From positions 1 through 28,969 of IMG/VR virus record IMGVR_UViG_3300023119_000089: a stretch of DNA of 28,969 nt; one strand, given 5' to 3'. The first letter of the stretch is position 1; each line of letters starts with the position of its first letter. A program made the translations under genes and the position numbers. Origin of the DNA: a virus. Under the pieces are notes generated by a model. That model was not told the DNA's origin. It did not search any database and saw only the letters and a program-made list of their open reading frames with translations. Of the stretch, positions 7,691 to 14,682 are shown one piece after another.

Positions 7691-9439
7691 CTACGCTGGA
7701 ATTTGTCGCTGAATGTTTCCCTTAAGAACTGGGCTACCCGAACCGGAAAGTCCTGCAAGAAGGTTCTGCATAGACATCGGTGCCTGCGGCTGCTGGACTT
7801 CCGCACCCGGCATGGCTGTGTTTTCTGGTAGCCCTGGAATCTGTTCTTCTCGGGGTTGTTGCTGTTCTTGCTGTTCAGTTTTGGGCGGCTCAAACGCTTG
7901 CTTCACCGCTTCTTCGATTGGCGTTCCCTTCTTGCGCTCGTCAATCACGGTCGCAAGAGAGTTGACAACCTTCATGGGGTCTTGACCCTGGGTAGCCAAA
8001 GCGGGAATCGCTGAAGCGAGAGCCTGAATGCTTTGCTTCAAAGAGTCACGCATGTCCTCCATATCAACCGCACGCTCTTCTTCGGATGGGTTGATCTGGA
8101 TAGGTAGATGTCGGCGAGTGAAGGATCGTGAGATCAACTTGTCGCCCCGCGCCTGTAGCGCGAAAACTAGAGCACGGTTGGGATCGAGGCCAGCGAGAAG
8201 CCCGTAGTCAACGTTCACGCCGTAGTTGCCCTGAATGTCGGTGCGCGGCGTGTACTTGAGGCTGAACGGTACTCCGTTGACCTTGCCTGAAACTTGGTTG
8301 ACGCGATTGTTGAAGTAAACCTCATCGCAGCGCATGGAAAGGCTGATCGCCTCACCCAATGCTTCACCCAGGATGGCTTGCGAGACCTTGACTTGCTGGT
8401 CAAACGCGGCCTGTAGAGCCTTCACGCCCTGACCTGTGACGATAGATCCGTCGGCTTGACCGGCTCGTGACTCGGGGAATCGAGTTCCGTACTTCAACTC
8501 GTCGCTCAGAATGTTGTTCTCTGCGAACGAGTAAGGCGGTACATCCAGGCTTACGCGCCGGATCTTCTCTGGCGTGTTGCTTCGGATGACCGAATCCGGC
8601 CCCACGTTCAACTGGGTAACGTCCTGCGGGATTGCTAGTGGAGCCTCAACACTCTTCTGAGTGGCCTCCAACATGAGTAGCGCCAGCCGTGCCTTTGCTG
8701 CATACACGGGCAGAACGTCGTCAAATTGACCAGATACCCCTCCGTCGAACGTGGGTCGCTTCGCCAAGGCAACGGGGATGACACCCATCATGTTTTCCTG
8801 ACGAGTCAGCACTACATCGGTTTCCGTGAACATGACGATCTCGTCTGGGGTTGTCCAACGGATAACGTTGATGTAGGAGTTGTCGTCGCGGCGGGACGAG
8901 CGGATCTTGTCTGCCAGTTCGGGGAACATGGCGGCTAGATCGCCGACCTTCCTGCGGAAACTGTTGCAGAAGACGCGCATCTCACCGAAGCGGTCTTGAT
9001 CCCAGTAGGTGCCCATCGAGTGCTCGACGCTGATGTGGGGAGCACCGTCCTTGAAGTTTGGCTCCACGCGCAGGGGAACGAAACCGAAGGTAATCAGTTG
9101 GTCAGCGGCGCGAATAATCTCGCTACTCATCTTCGACTTGGCGAGGTAGTAGTTCGCTATCTTCGTGCGCTTGTCGGCTTTCGTTCGAGCACTCTCATCG
9201 AGGGCTGAGTCACCGGAAGCGGAGATAGTGGGGAGAACACCGATCTGCTCGGACAAGTCTTTAGCAACAATGTCGATCATGTTGGCGACGATGGGCTGGG
9301 ACCATTGGCCCTCGGGGAACAGGGAGGGGTAGACCGATCCCAGGTTCCCGTTACGCGCCTCGGCAACCATGCTCATTTTTTTGTCGCGCTCAGAGAAGCG
9401 CATACGAATCTGCTCGAAACGCTCGTTATACGTCGCCAT
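7691..9439 (-). CDS. Portal protein
   Basis: The 582-residue protein has the length and layout of portal proteins of actinobacteriophages: an N-terminal segment with MIDIVAKDLSEQIGVLPTI, a central region with motifs such as LITFGFVPLRVEP and a long helical stem, and a Gln/Pro-rich C-terminus (EQQEQQQPREEQIPGLPENT). Portals form the dodecameric ring at one capsid vertex through which DNA is packaged and ejected, and they dock the terminase. The gene lies 8 bases downstream of the large terminase, the canonical order. The start is an ATG with AGAAGG about 5 bases upstream. Assignment rests on order, size and family resemblance; I could not run a profile search. Confidence 0.85.
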   Translation of the reverse strand: MATYNERFEQIRMRFSERDKKMSMVAEARNGNLGSVYPSLFPEGQWSQPIVANMIDIVAKDLSEQIGVLPTISASGDSALDESARTKADKRTKIANYYLAKSKMSSEIIRAADQLITFGFVPLRVEPNFKDGAPHISVEHSMGTYWDQDRFGEMRVFCNSFRRKVGDLAAMFPELADKIRSSRRDDNSYINVIRWTTPDEIVMFTETDVVLTRQENMMGVIPVALAKRPTFDGGVSGQFDDVLPVYAAKARLALLMLEATQKSVEAPLAIPQDVTQLNVGPDSVIRSNTPEKIRRVSLDVPPYSFAENNILSDELKYGTRFPESRAGQADGSIVTGQGVKALQAAFDQQVKVSQAILGEALGEAISLSMRCDEVYFNNRVNQVSGKVNGVPFSLKYTPRTDIQGNYGVNVDYGLLAGLDPNRALVFALQARGDKLISRSFTRRHLPIQINPSEEERAVDMEDMRDSLKQSIQALASAIPALATQGQDPMKVVNSLATVIDERKKGTPIEEAVKQAFEPPKTEQQEQQQPREEQIPGLPENTAMPGAEVQQPQAPMSMQNLLAGLSGSGSPVLKGNIQRQIPA

Positions 9440-9447
9440 ACAACCTT

Positions 9448-11334
9448 CTATACGGAAATGACATCATTGAGGTTTACCGTGAACTGGGCGCTTCTATCGC
9501 CCCTGGTAACGAACTCAGTAGACATGAAATTTGTTTGGTAGTTGCTGTTGATGCGGAACAACTGCTCACGAGCAACAAGTTCGGCGAACCATAAAGCCAT
9601 CACAGCGTCTTGCTTCAGTTTCTTCGGGGGAACCCCCGCCTGCCAGGTGATTAGTTGCTCGACCAGTTTCCTGACGTTTTCATTTGTAGTGGCAGGCAAC
9701 TCGATGAGATTGTCGCCAGCGTGCTTCGTGGTTAGTTGACCTTCTCGCGTCGTCTTTGAACCAAACAGGGGAGCGAGGGAGGCCACACCGAACTCAGGGT
9801 CTTGCTTGTTTGAGCCTGTGTGATGGGGCCGGTAAGAGATTCCCTTGCTTGCCAGGAACGATCTGATTTCCTCGTCCTGAGTCAGAAACAACTGAAACGC
9901 ATTGGACTCCACAACAATAGTCTGCGGTCTGTACCGCTCTGCCCAATTACGAATCAGCGTCCTGATCGCGGCTGGCGAAGGCGATGTCATCACATCGACA
10001 TCCATCACATAACGCTTACCACTTCTCCGGTCTACGGCATAGGCGACGGAAGCCGTATCGCCACTCATCGCTGGATCAATACCAACCACCCGGTAGAAGC
10101 CTTCAGGGTCTTTCGGGTGACCAGCGACACCGGACGACAGGGGGCCAACACTCCTCATGCCATTCACGGAACCCTTTACGCAGACGGGATCGAATATCGC
10201 GTCCTCGGCTACGTCAAGATTTTGATAGACCAGGCTCCACTTACTCGGCCCGACCTCGTTACGAACTTGGGATAGGCGCTCGCCACTCCACCGCTCGAAG
10301 TTTCCATTTTCGTCCGGCACATCATCTTCCATGAGTGTCTGCTCGGACTTAGGCCACAAGGTCACCCAATCCTTCGGGTCTTCCTTGGACTCCAACACGG
10401 CTGGCATAGCCAGGTAACTCCACGGGACTTTCCCGTCCGTGTAATGCTCCGCGTTACGCAACTCTTTATACAAGTCAATCGAGGCGACGCGGGTACCAAC
10501 AACAAGTAACTGACCGCCCCTCGGTGGGAGACGGGACGCAACTTCCTGCCTGATCCAGTCTTGCTGCTTACGCCAATCGGACGAGTTGGTTAGCGTCACA
10601 ACATCGTCGAGGATGATGAGGTTCGCACGCGATCCATAAATCATTCCACCCATGCCGATGGCTTCGATGGTTGGGTCTTTGGAGTCGCTGTCCCGGTCGC
10701 CCCCCAAGTAAACGCGGGTAGCAGACCACTCATCAGCGGAAGCCTTGAACCCGTCAGTAGGGCCGAACGCCGCCTGCATCTCCGCGTAGCGGGGGTGGGT
10801 CAACCGTTGCTTAATCGCGTACAAGAACTTCTTAGCCTGATCTTGAGTCTTGCTCACGATAATCACGTTGATGTTCGGGTCTTTGCACACCCGATACGTC
10901 GCGTAATTAATACTCACGGTCATCGACTTCGCGTGATTGGGCGGGACGTTAACGAGCAACCGGCTCAGTCCAGAAGTGCCCTTCTCGTACACCATGCTCG
11001 GGTGCAGCCACCCTGGGTCGCGCCCCTCCATGAGATCGACCACGTTCTGCATGTGAGGCCACACCTTCACACCCAGGTACTTCTCGGAGAACTCGGAGAA
11101 CCCGACCTTCTCAGTATTCGAGGCAACTAACTCAAGACGCTTATGGCGGGAGAAGTCACACAAAGCCGCCCAGTCGGAGTCACGCCTACGCTGATCCTGA
11201 TACCAGGAACGAGACCTCTCGATCTTCCGCAGCGCGTCACGCACCCGCTCACCCGAACGGATAAGGGCGAGCAGTTCACCCTTCGCAACCTCAGTACCGA
11301 CTACCCGGCGACCTGACCTGTCTCCTTGGCCCAT
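9448..11334 (-). CDS. terL: Terminase large subunit, with N-terminal HTH
   Basis: A 628-residue ATP-driven packaging motor. Residues 15-60 (LLALIRSGERVRDALRKIE, then RSWYQDQRRRDSDWAAL) look like the helix-turn-helix found in small terminase subunits. The ATPase follows, with Walker A at residues 130-138 (VPPNHAKSM, a variant with Asn-His-Ala where Arg-His-Gly is common), Walker B at 239-244 (LIILDD) and a coupling motif VVGTR near 280. The RNase H-like nuclease has Asp420 in VVGIDPAMSGD, Glu476 in VVESNAFQ, and a late Asp in KLKQDAVMALWFA. Translation overlaps the upstream HNH gene by 34 bases. No separate small terminase is seen next to it, so the N-terminal HTH may take over DNA recognition. 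Confidence 0.93.
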   Translation of the reverse strand: MGQGDRSGRRVVGTEVAKGELLALIRSGERVRDALRKIERSRSWYQDQRRRDSDWAALCDFSRHKRLELVASNTEKVGFSEFSEKYLGVKVWPHMQNVVDLMEGRDPGWLHPSMVYEKGTSGLSRLLVNVPPNHAKSMTVSINYATYRVCKDPNINVIIVSKTQDQAKKFLYAIKQRLTHPRYAEMQAAFGPTDGFKASADEWSATRVYLGGDRDSDSKDPTIEAIGMGGMIYGSRANLIILDDVVTLTNSSDWRKQQDWIRQEVASRLPPRGGQLLVVGTRVASIDLYKELRNAEHYTDGKVPWSYLAMPAVLESKEDPKDWVTLWPKSEQTLMEDDVPDENGNFERWSGERLSQVRNEVGPSKWSLVYQNLDVAEDAIFDPVCVKGSVNGMRSVGPLSSGVAGHPKDPEGFYRVVGIDPAMSGDTASVAYAVDRRSGKRYVMDVDVMTSPSPAAIRTLIRNWAERYRPQTIVVESNAFQLFLTQDEEIRSFLASKGISYRPHHTGSNKQDPEFGVASLAPLFGSKTTREGQLTTKHAGDNLIELPATTNENVRKLVEQLITWQAGVPPKKLKQDAVMALWFAELVAREQLFRINSNYQTNFMSTEFVTRGDRSAQFTVNLNDVISV

Positions 11335-11762
11335 GTCTTGTAACCCAACTCCGTCCGATCAACCTTCTCCATGTGCTGTGCGCTCACGCACAAGTGGTTC
11401 CAGCAGGTCATCGAGATAACCTCGTCGGTGGAGAAATCTGTCTGCTTCCCATCGGGCAGCGTCTCGTACCCATACGCCCACGCCCACAACAACCGGCGCG
11501 TCCTCAACGGGATAAAAGATGTGTAACCGGCGACCTTCAACTCGACCAACGGGTGAGATAAAGACCTACCGCCAATGTTCTGATTGGCCTGCAATGCGCC
11601 GCGCCAAATGGCGCAGCCAGAACCATCAAGCCGAACAAAATGCCAAACGTTCCGATCCCACCATGCGGAGGACTTCTCCTCCACCGCGTAGAAAATCGCA
11701 GCGTCGCTGACGCAGGAAGCGAACGGATCAAACGAGCGCAGTAACGAACTCACTCTGGACAT
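11301..11762 (-). CDS. HNH-type endonuclease, packaging-associated
   Basis: A 153-residue protein with an HNH/His-Me-finger-like layout common in actinophages: GSGCAIWRGAL near residues 48-56, a central beta region, then CWNHLCVSAQHM at residues 120-131, with Cys120, His123, Cys125 and His130 as likely metal and catalytic residues. HNH nucleases next to terminase genes assist genome cleavage in several phage packaging systems. This is the first gene of the leftward late block; its ATG at 11762 is preceded by AGGTGGGTGAG. The ribosome-binding site lies partly in a small hairpin (11769-11784). A homing endonuclease is the alternative, but fixed synteny with terL favours a packaging role. Confidence 0.75.
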   Translation of the reverse strand: MSRVSSLLRSFDPFASCVSDAAIFYAVEEKSSAWWDRNVWHFVRLDGSGCAIWRGALQANQNIGGRSLSHPLVELKVAGYTSFIPLRTRRLLWAWAYGYETLPDGKQTDFSTDEVISMTCWNHLCVSAQHMEKVDRTELGYKTWAKETGQVAG

Positions 11763-11768
11763 AACTCA

Positions 11769-11784
11769 CCCACCTAAAAGTGGG
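11769..11784 (-). promoter_or_regulatory. Leader hairpin overlapping the HNH ribosome-binding site
   Basis: CCCAC and GTGGG pair around a 6-base loop. Read leftward, the 3' arm and loop edge form AGGTGGG, the likely ribosome-binding site of the HNH gene. The stem could moderate translation of the first late gene. The stem is only 5 bp, so the effect is uncertain. Confidence 0.35.
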
Positions 11785-11795
11785 GATAAATCACA

Positions 11796-11814
11796 GGAAC
11801 GTTGTGACCGTTCC
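11796..11814. promoter_or_regulatory. Inverted repeat in late-operon leader
   Basis: GGAACG and CGTTCC are perfect 6-bp arms separated by 7 bases. The repeat lies just downstream of a leftward TAGAAT element (11818-11823), where a transcription start would be expected, and 34 bases before the HNH start codon. It could be an operator for a dimeric regulator or an RNA hairpin in the leader. Confidence 0.4.
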
Positions 11815-11898
11815 CATATTCTACCTGCTCAAAGTGACGCGAGCGTCCCACGACCTCGCGGAACTCGGTCGAACAATCACAAACAAAGCCGACCCGCC

Positions 11899-11921
11899 GC
11901 CTCCCCTAAAGGCGGGGAGGC
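11899..11921. repeat. Perfect 8-bp hairpin GCCTCCCC/GGGGAGGC
   Basis: The arms are perfectly complementary around a 7-base loop (TAAAGGC). A run of A follows on the plus strand, so the T run comes before the hairpin when read leftward. That argues against a simple intrinsic terminator in either direction. It may be a structured leader or operator. Confidence 0.5.
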
Positions 11922-12062
11922 TTAGTAAAAAAAGGCTTCTACTAATAACCCTGTAGTCTGGCAATTCACAAAAAGCAACCCCCCAAGAAACAAAAACTTT
12001 CAACACCCTGCAAACACGCGGGTTTCTGGTCAAAATTTTTCTCAGGTCTGTACACACCCCAC

Positions 12063-12087
12063 GGGGGGGCTTGCTTAAAACCCCCCC
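12063..12087. repeat. G7/C7 hairpin in control region
   Basis: Seven G and seven C pair around an 11-base loop (CTTGCTTAAAA). This is a strong G/C stem in the middle of the divergent region and could insulate the leftward and rightward operons. No U tract follows on either side. Confidence 0.5.
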
Positions 12088-12123
12088 AGGTCGTGCGTTT
12101 CTGCACCTATTGGGGTAGTGTGC

Positions 12124-12205
12124 TGTCCGTTTTGTGGCTTATTCCCTCTTTGCCTGGGGCTTGAGCACGGACCTGTCCCCTGTGCCCCCTGGAGTGTCCG
12201 TTTTG
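12124..12205 (+). repeat. Direct repeat TGTCCGTTTTG, two copies 71 bp apart
   Basis: Identical 11-mers occur at 12124-12134 and 12195-12205, upstream of the first rightward gene. Two spaced identical sites in a control region suggest binding sites for a regulator, but no regulator can be assigned. Confidence 0.5.
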
Positions 12206-12261
12206 CCCTGGTATGCCCCCCTGATTTGACGTGCATGATGGAATGGAAGTAGCCGACAGAA

Positions 12262-12283
12262 CACCCTGCCGGTTACACCCTGC
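12262..12283 (-). repeat. Paired ACACCCTGC sites before the first rightward gene
   Basis: Two copies of CACCCTGC (GCAGGGTG on the minus strand) start at 12262 and 12276, 14 bases apart, just upstream of the ribosome-binding site of the gene at 12304. A third copy is at 12004. They belong to the GCAGGGTG family scattered over the window. No leftward gene begins within 500 bases, so they are not ribosome-binding sites. Confidence 0.55.
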
Positions 12284-12303
12284 AAGATGAAAGAGAGATC
12301 AAA

Positions 12304-12516
12304 ATGGCTAAGCAATCCTTCACCGTGACCCTCGCCAACGGCAAGACCAGGACGGTCAAGCCTAAGAGGGATTGGCGGAAAGACCCTGCTACGGCTGCTC
12401 AGATCAGGAAGATCTCGACGCTCTGCTACGAGCAGTCGCTCAAGATCGCTGACCTGCCCAACGTCAAGACCAAGGGTGGGGCTTCTGACCTGATCCGCAA
12501 GTTGTCAAATGCCTAA
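12304..12516 (+). CDS. Small basic protein, possible DUF3072-like fold, 70 aa
   Basis: First gene of the rightward block. The ATG follows AAAGAGAGATC. The 70-residue product starts MAKQSFTVTLANGKTRTVKP and continues with PATAAQIRKISTLCYEQS and a C-terminal GGASDLIRKLSNA. The pattern 'xAxxQIxxIxxLxxE ... ASxLIxxL' resembles short phage domains of the DUF3072 kind (TekQ...eAS..I..L), two helices that often sit at the end of DNA-related proteins. This similarity is from memory and weak. The MAKQ start is shared with the next gene, which may reflect codon preference near starts. A hairpin follows directly. Confidence 0.7.
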   Translation: MAKQSFTVTLANGKTRTVKPKRDWRKDPATAAQIRKISTLCYEQSLKIADLPNVKTKGGASDLIRKLSNA

Positions 12517-12523
12517 AGGCGAA

Positions 12524-12541
12524 ACACCCCTTCGGGGGTGT
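12524..12541 (+). terminator. UUCG-loop hairpin after first rightward gene
   Basis: ACACCCC and GGGGTGT pair perfectly around TTCG, a very stable tetraloop. No clear U tract follows (CCACCGTTG), so it may act as a partial terminator, a processing site or an mRNA stabiliser. The next gene is 45 bases downstream in the same direction. Confidence 0.6.
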
Positions 12542-12586
12542 CCACCGTTGATGACGGTGCTGATGAGCCTCTGAAAGGAGATCAGT

Positions 12587-12850
12587 ATGGCTAAGCAGAA
12601 GTGGACGGTGGAACGTGGGCCGAGAGTCTACGAGGTTGCGATGTTCCTCGGTCTGTTATCGAGGGACGTTCTGACTGACCTTCGGCGGTACTTCCCACGG
12701 TTCGAGGGTCTGTCGTCGTCGAGCAGGGTTCCGCTGCCGATGGCTCTCGAAGTCTGTATGCGGCAGAGGGATATCAAGTGGGTCTGTCCGGTGTGCTACG
12801 CCGAGGGACACCTTCTTGGTGAGCAGGACTGTCCTGGATACAAGTATTAG
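12587..12850 (+). CDS. IF2-N-like helical domain plus zinc knuckle, 87 aa
   Basis: The ATG has an excellent AAAGGAGATC ribosome-binding site. Residues 13-35 (RVYEVAMFLGLLSRDVLTDL) match the pattern of the IF2 N-terminal domain (RVYELAKELGVSSKELL), a small helical module used for RNA or protein binding. The C-terminal part carries CPVCYAEGH and a following Cys (C-x2-C, His, Cys), a probable zinc site. Fusion of these two modules in 87 residues is unusual. A role in binding RNA, ribosome or polymerase is possible but inferred. It lies between two UUCG hairpins, so its transcript may be processed into a single-gene unit. Confidence 0.75.
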   Translation: MAKQKWTVERGPRVYEVAMFLGLLSRDVLTDLRRYFPRFEGLSSSSRVPLPMALEVCMRQRDIKWVCPVCYAEGHLLGEQDCPGYKY

Positions 12851-12868
12851 GTCTGACGTTCTGATTGG

Positions 12869-12888
12869 GCCAGGGTTTCGACCCTGGC
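12869..12888 (+). terminator. UUCG-loop hairpin
   Basis: GCCAGGGT and ACCCTGGC pair perfectly around TTCG (extendable by a G-T and a G-C pair) and are followed by TCTTTC, a weak pyrimidine tract. Same design as the hairpins at 12524, 13262, 13919 and 15923. Confidence 0.65.
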
Positions 12889-12936
12889 TCTTTCAGTTGG
12901 TCAGATAGGCCAACTTAGCGATCAAGGAGTATCACG

Positions 12937-13236
12937 ATGGAGCATTGTACTACCTATCGTTACGTCAGAAACGACGCAAAGGTCGAAGCGATTATCCACA
13001 TCGTTACCGAAGCGGGTGACGCAGACACCGCAGCAGTCAGGGCACAAGACGAGTTTAACTGGTTCTTGGCTCAGTTGTGCATGTCGTCATCTGACGGCTA
13101 CGAAGTGCCCTTCGATATGACTGGTTGCCAGCCGACCGACCCAGAGTTGGCTGCTGAGCAGGCTGAAGAAAGGGCTGTCCATGAGGCTGAGATTGCCGCC
13201 TACAAGGAGATTGAGCCTGAATGGATTGCAGGGTGA
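12937..13236 (+). CDS. Acidic hypothetical protein, 99 aa
   Basis: The ATG is preceded by AAGGAGTATCACG, a good ribosome-binding site. The product is acidic: an N-terminal beta-like part (MEHCTTYRYVRNDAKVEAII), an Ala/Asp-rich helix (DADTAAVRAQDEFNWFLAQL), and a Glu/Ala-rich C-terminal helix ending EIEPEWIAG. No family is recognised. The stop codon is embedded in GCAGGGTGATCTAG, a copy of the repeated junction motif, and a UUCG hairpin follows. It may be an early host-takeover protein, like many small acidic phage proteins, but the sequence gives no direct proof. Confidence 0.7.
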   Translation: MEHCTTYRYVRNDAKVEAIIHIVTEAGDADTAAVRAQDEFNWFLAQLCMSSSDGYEVPFDMTGCQPTDPELAAEQAEERAVHEAEIAAYKEIEPEWIAG

Positions 13237-13245
13237 TCTAGTTAT
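13228..13245 (+). repeat. GCAGGGTG junction motif copy
   Basis: GCAGGGTGATCTAGTTAT contains the stop codon of the 99-residue gene and is identical over 14 bases (GCAGGGTGATCTAG) to the minus-strand copy ending the CHC2 primase gene at 22725-22738. No start codon lies within a ribosome-binding distance downstream. Confidence 0.6.
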
Positions 13246-13261
13246 CTGCCATTCTGTTAGG

Positions 13262-13279
13262 CAGGGGCTTCGGCCCCTG
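13262..13279 (+). terminator. UUCG-loop hairpin
   Basis: CAGGGGC and GCCCCTG pair perfectly around TTCG, followed by TCTTTC. It separates the 99-residue and 55-residue genes and matches the other UUCG hairpins of this block in design but not in stem sequence. Confidence 0.65.
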
Positions 13280-13321
13280 TCTTTCACCCTGGCAGATCAC
13301 CAGGGAGTTAGGAGTAGCGAG

Positions 13322-13489
13322 ATGAGTACCAGGAGTGAAGCGCACTTTGTTGTGTGGGTTGGTGGCGTAGAGGCCGACTACTACATGACTAAAGAGGCGG
13401 CAGACCTAACTGCTCAGATCCTCAAGAACGACGGCTACGACGACGTTGTAGTCGAGGCGGTTGTAATCGAGAGGGTAAGTGATGAGTGA
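13322..13489 (+). CDS. Small hypothetical protein, 55 aa
   Basis: An internal ATG at 13322 follows GGAGTTAGGAGTAGCGAG, a better start than the longer frame that begins inside the previous gene. The 55-residue product (MSTRSEAHFVVWVGGVEADY, then YMTKEAADLTAQILKNDGYD and an acidic VVVEAVVIERVSDE end) looks like a compact beta-alpha-beta domain. The pattern of a beta strand, a 'T.eeA..ia..l...Gy.dv' helix and a final strand is common in small phage proteins of unknown function. Its end overlaps the start of the next gene, so the two are translationally coupled. Confidence 0.65.
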   Translation: MSTRSEAHFVVWVGGVEADYYMTKEAADLTAQILKNDGYDDVVVEAVVIERVSDE

Positions 13490-13913
13490 CGAGGGCCGCC
13501 GCATGGTGTACGAGGTCATGGAATACATCGAAACGCCAAGGCTTCCGCAGTACCGCCACCGTCACGATTGCGACAACTGTGAACCCATAGGGCAGATCAT
13601 CGAAGAAACGATGTGGGTGCCGAGGGTTGATGGTGAACTTCAGAGGGAGCAGAGAAGGTGGGACTGCTACGTCTGTGTTCACCAAGGTTGGGACGGTCGG
13701 GGCACTCAGGTTGTCGCTCGCTTCGGCGAGGACGGCGACTATCACAGCACCACCCTTTTTACGGGCGGCAAGGACAGTAGACAGCAGGCGTTACGGACTG
13801 ATCCTTACTTGCAATGGTGTATCCATCTGCTCGCTTTGCGACAAGTGAAGCACCTTCAAGACAAGCAACATCAAGAGCACATCGCCAACATCAGAAGCAA
13901 CTTGCCAAGTTGA
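13482..13913 (+). CDS. Cys-pair hypothetical protein, 143 aa
   Basis: I chose the ATG at 13482 (a GTG one codon earlier is also possible); GAGAGGG lies upstream and the start overlaps the end of the 55-residue gene. The product has HDCDNC near residues 28-33 and CYVCVHQGW near residues 64-72. These two Cys-x2-Cys pairs could bind one zinc ion between a beta-rich N-terminus and a region rich in Gly, Arg and Asp. The C-terminal third is helical and His/Gln-rich (LRQVKHLQDKQHQEH). No family is recognised. A UUCG hairpin follows. Confidence 0.65.
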   Translation: MSDEGRRMVYEVMEYIETPRLPQYRHRHDCDNCEPIGQIIEETMWVPRVDGELQREQRRWDCYVCVHQGWDGRGTQVVARFGEDGDYHSTTLFTGGKDSRQQALRTDPYLQWCIHLLALRQVKHLQDKQHQEHIANIRSNLPS

Positions 13914-13918
13914 GGGTT

Positions 13919-13934
13919 GCCACCTTCGGGTGGC
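13919..13934 (+). terminator. UUCG-loop hairpin
   Basis: GCCACC and GGTGGC pair perfectly around TTCG and are followed by TTCCC. It lies in the 70-base gap between the 143- and 128-residue genes and is the fourth member of the UUCG hairpin series. Confidence 0.6.
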
Positions 13935-13983
13935 TTCCCTGAGCGTGGCAACAACGCTACGTTCAAGAGAAAGAGGTATCAAG

Positions 13984-14370
13984 ATGAGTTGGTATGACAA
14001 GAACTATGGGGCCATCTACATTGAGGCGCATGAGGCTGCTATGGAAGCCGCCAATGCGAAGGTTCCGGTTCCGATGATCGTGGGGACAGCGAAGTCGCTG
14101 TTCGATGACACGATTGACGAGACTAAGCCGACGTACTACGTCCCTCAAGGTGTGTGTGGCTTCGCTTCTATCTGCTTCAAGGGCAATACAGGTTGGGGCA
14201 GATGGGCTAAGGCTGCTGGTGTGGCTCGGAAGGGCTACCCGAGTGGGCTTGCTATCTCTGTCCATGAGGGCGGTCAATCGTATGAGATCAAGTGTGCTTA
14301 TGCCCATGCCTTTGTTGGTGTGCTTCAGTCTCATGACATTGACGCTTGGGTAGAGAGCAGGCTCGACTAA
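13984..14370 (+). CDS. Hypothetical protein, 128 aa
   Basis: The ATG at 13984 has AAAGAGGTATCAAG upstream; an ATG at 13930 in the same frame runs through the hairpin region and lacks a site, so I prefer the shorter form. The 128-residue product starts MSWYDKNYGAIYIEAHEAAM and has a central aromatic and Gly-rich region (YYVPQGVCGFASICFKGNTG), then a Lys/Arg part and a C-terminal QSHDIDAWVESRLD. The spacing of a hydrophobic core around Cys residues suggests a globular alpha/beta fold. No function can be assigned. Its stop shares a base with the start of the next small gene (TAATG). Confidence 0.7.
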   Translation: MSWYDKNYGAIYIEAHEAAMEAANAKVPVPMIVGTAKSLFDDTIDETKPTYYVPQGVCGFASICFKGNTGWGRWAKAAGVARKGYPSGLAISVHEGGQSYEIKCAYAHAFVGVLQSHDIDAWVESRLD

Positions 14371-14480
14371 TGCTGGGCATTGGCTTGTATCAGAAGTGCG
14401 AGGAGTGTGATCGAGTGTTCGATATGGCTGATGGGATTGACCGTCAGGAATGGCACTACGGACACGATTGCGAGGTATGA
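14370..14480 (+). CDS. Mini zinc-binding-like protein, 36 aa
   Basis: The ATG overlaps the previous TAA (TAATG), typical of coupled translation. The 36-residue product, MLGIGLYQKCEECDRVFDMA followed by DGIDRQEWHYGHDCEV, has a Cys-x2-Cys pair and a His-x-x-Cys pair, enough ligands for one zinc. The longer frame in another phase that covers this stretch and the next gene is better explained as two genes. It is very short, and the evidence is coupling plus ligand pattern, so confidence is moderate. It fits the many Cys-pair miniproteins in this block. Confidence 0.5.
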   Translation: MLGIGLYQKCEECDRVFDMADGIDRQEWHYGHDCEV

Positions 14481-14481
14481 C

Positions 14482-14682
14482 ATGGAACGAGTGGAGTTCT
14501 TCTCCTCTGATGGTGAGTGGTGGATTGTTCATGACCCTTACAACGGCAACTACGGTTATGAACTGATCCACTTGCCGACGAGGAATGAGGGTGGTGACGG
14601 CTCTCAAGGTGACTTCATGACTGAGTTCGCTGCTCAACGTGCAGCATGGGAGATCAATGAAGGAGAGCGTGAGTTGGTATGA
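14482..14682 (+). CDS. Acidic hypothetical protein, 66 aa
   Basis: The ATG at 14482 lies 1 base after the stop of the 36-residue gene. The 66-residue product begins MERVEFFSSDGEWWIVHDPY and contains an aromatic-rich beta region and an acidic helix (FMTEFAAQRAAWEINEGERE). The 'eWWI ... Y.Gy.li.lP ... F.te..A..AAw.in' pattern suggests a small alpha/beta domain. The longer frame starting at 14380 is less likely because it would overlap the Cys-pair gene and has no good ribosome-binding site. Its stop overlaps the ATG of the next gene. Confidence 0.65.
   Translation: MERVEFFSSDGEWWIVHDPYNGNYGYELIHLPTRNEGGDGSQGDFMTEFAAQRAAWEINEGERELV

Larger units (their letters stand above)
11763..12303. other. 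Divergent control region between late and rightward blocks
   Basis: About 540 bases without a convincing gene, between leftward and rightward operons. It holds a hairpin over the HNH ribosome-binding site (11769-11784), an inverted repeat GGAACG/CGTTCC (11796-11814), a perfect 8-bp hairpin (11899-11921), a 7-bp G/C hairpin (12063-12087), an 11-base direct repeat (TGTCCGTTTTG at 12124 and 12195) and three copies of CACCCTGC (12004, 12262, 12276). Candidate promoter pieces are TAGAAT read leftward (11818-11823), without a good -35, and TTGACG read rightward (12226-12231), without a good -10. The late genes may need the phage sigma factor or another activator. Short ORFs here are not supported by ribosome-binding sites. 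Confidence 0.6.

Noticed and set aside
12992-13000. TTATCCACA word as origin DnaA box
   Set aside because: A single copy inside a coding sequence; no cluster of boxes or AT-rich region around it.
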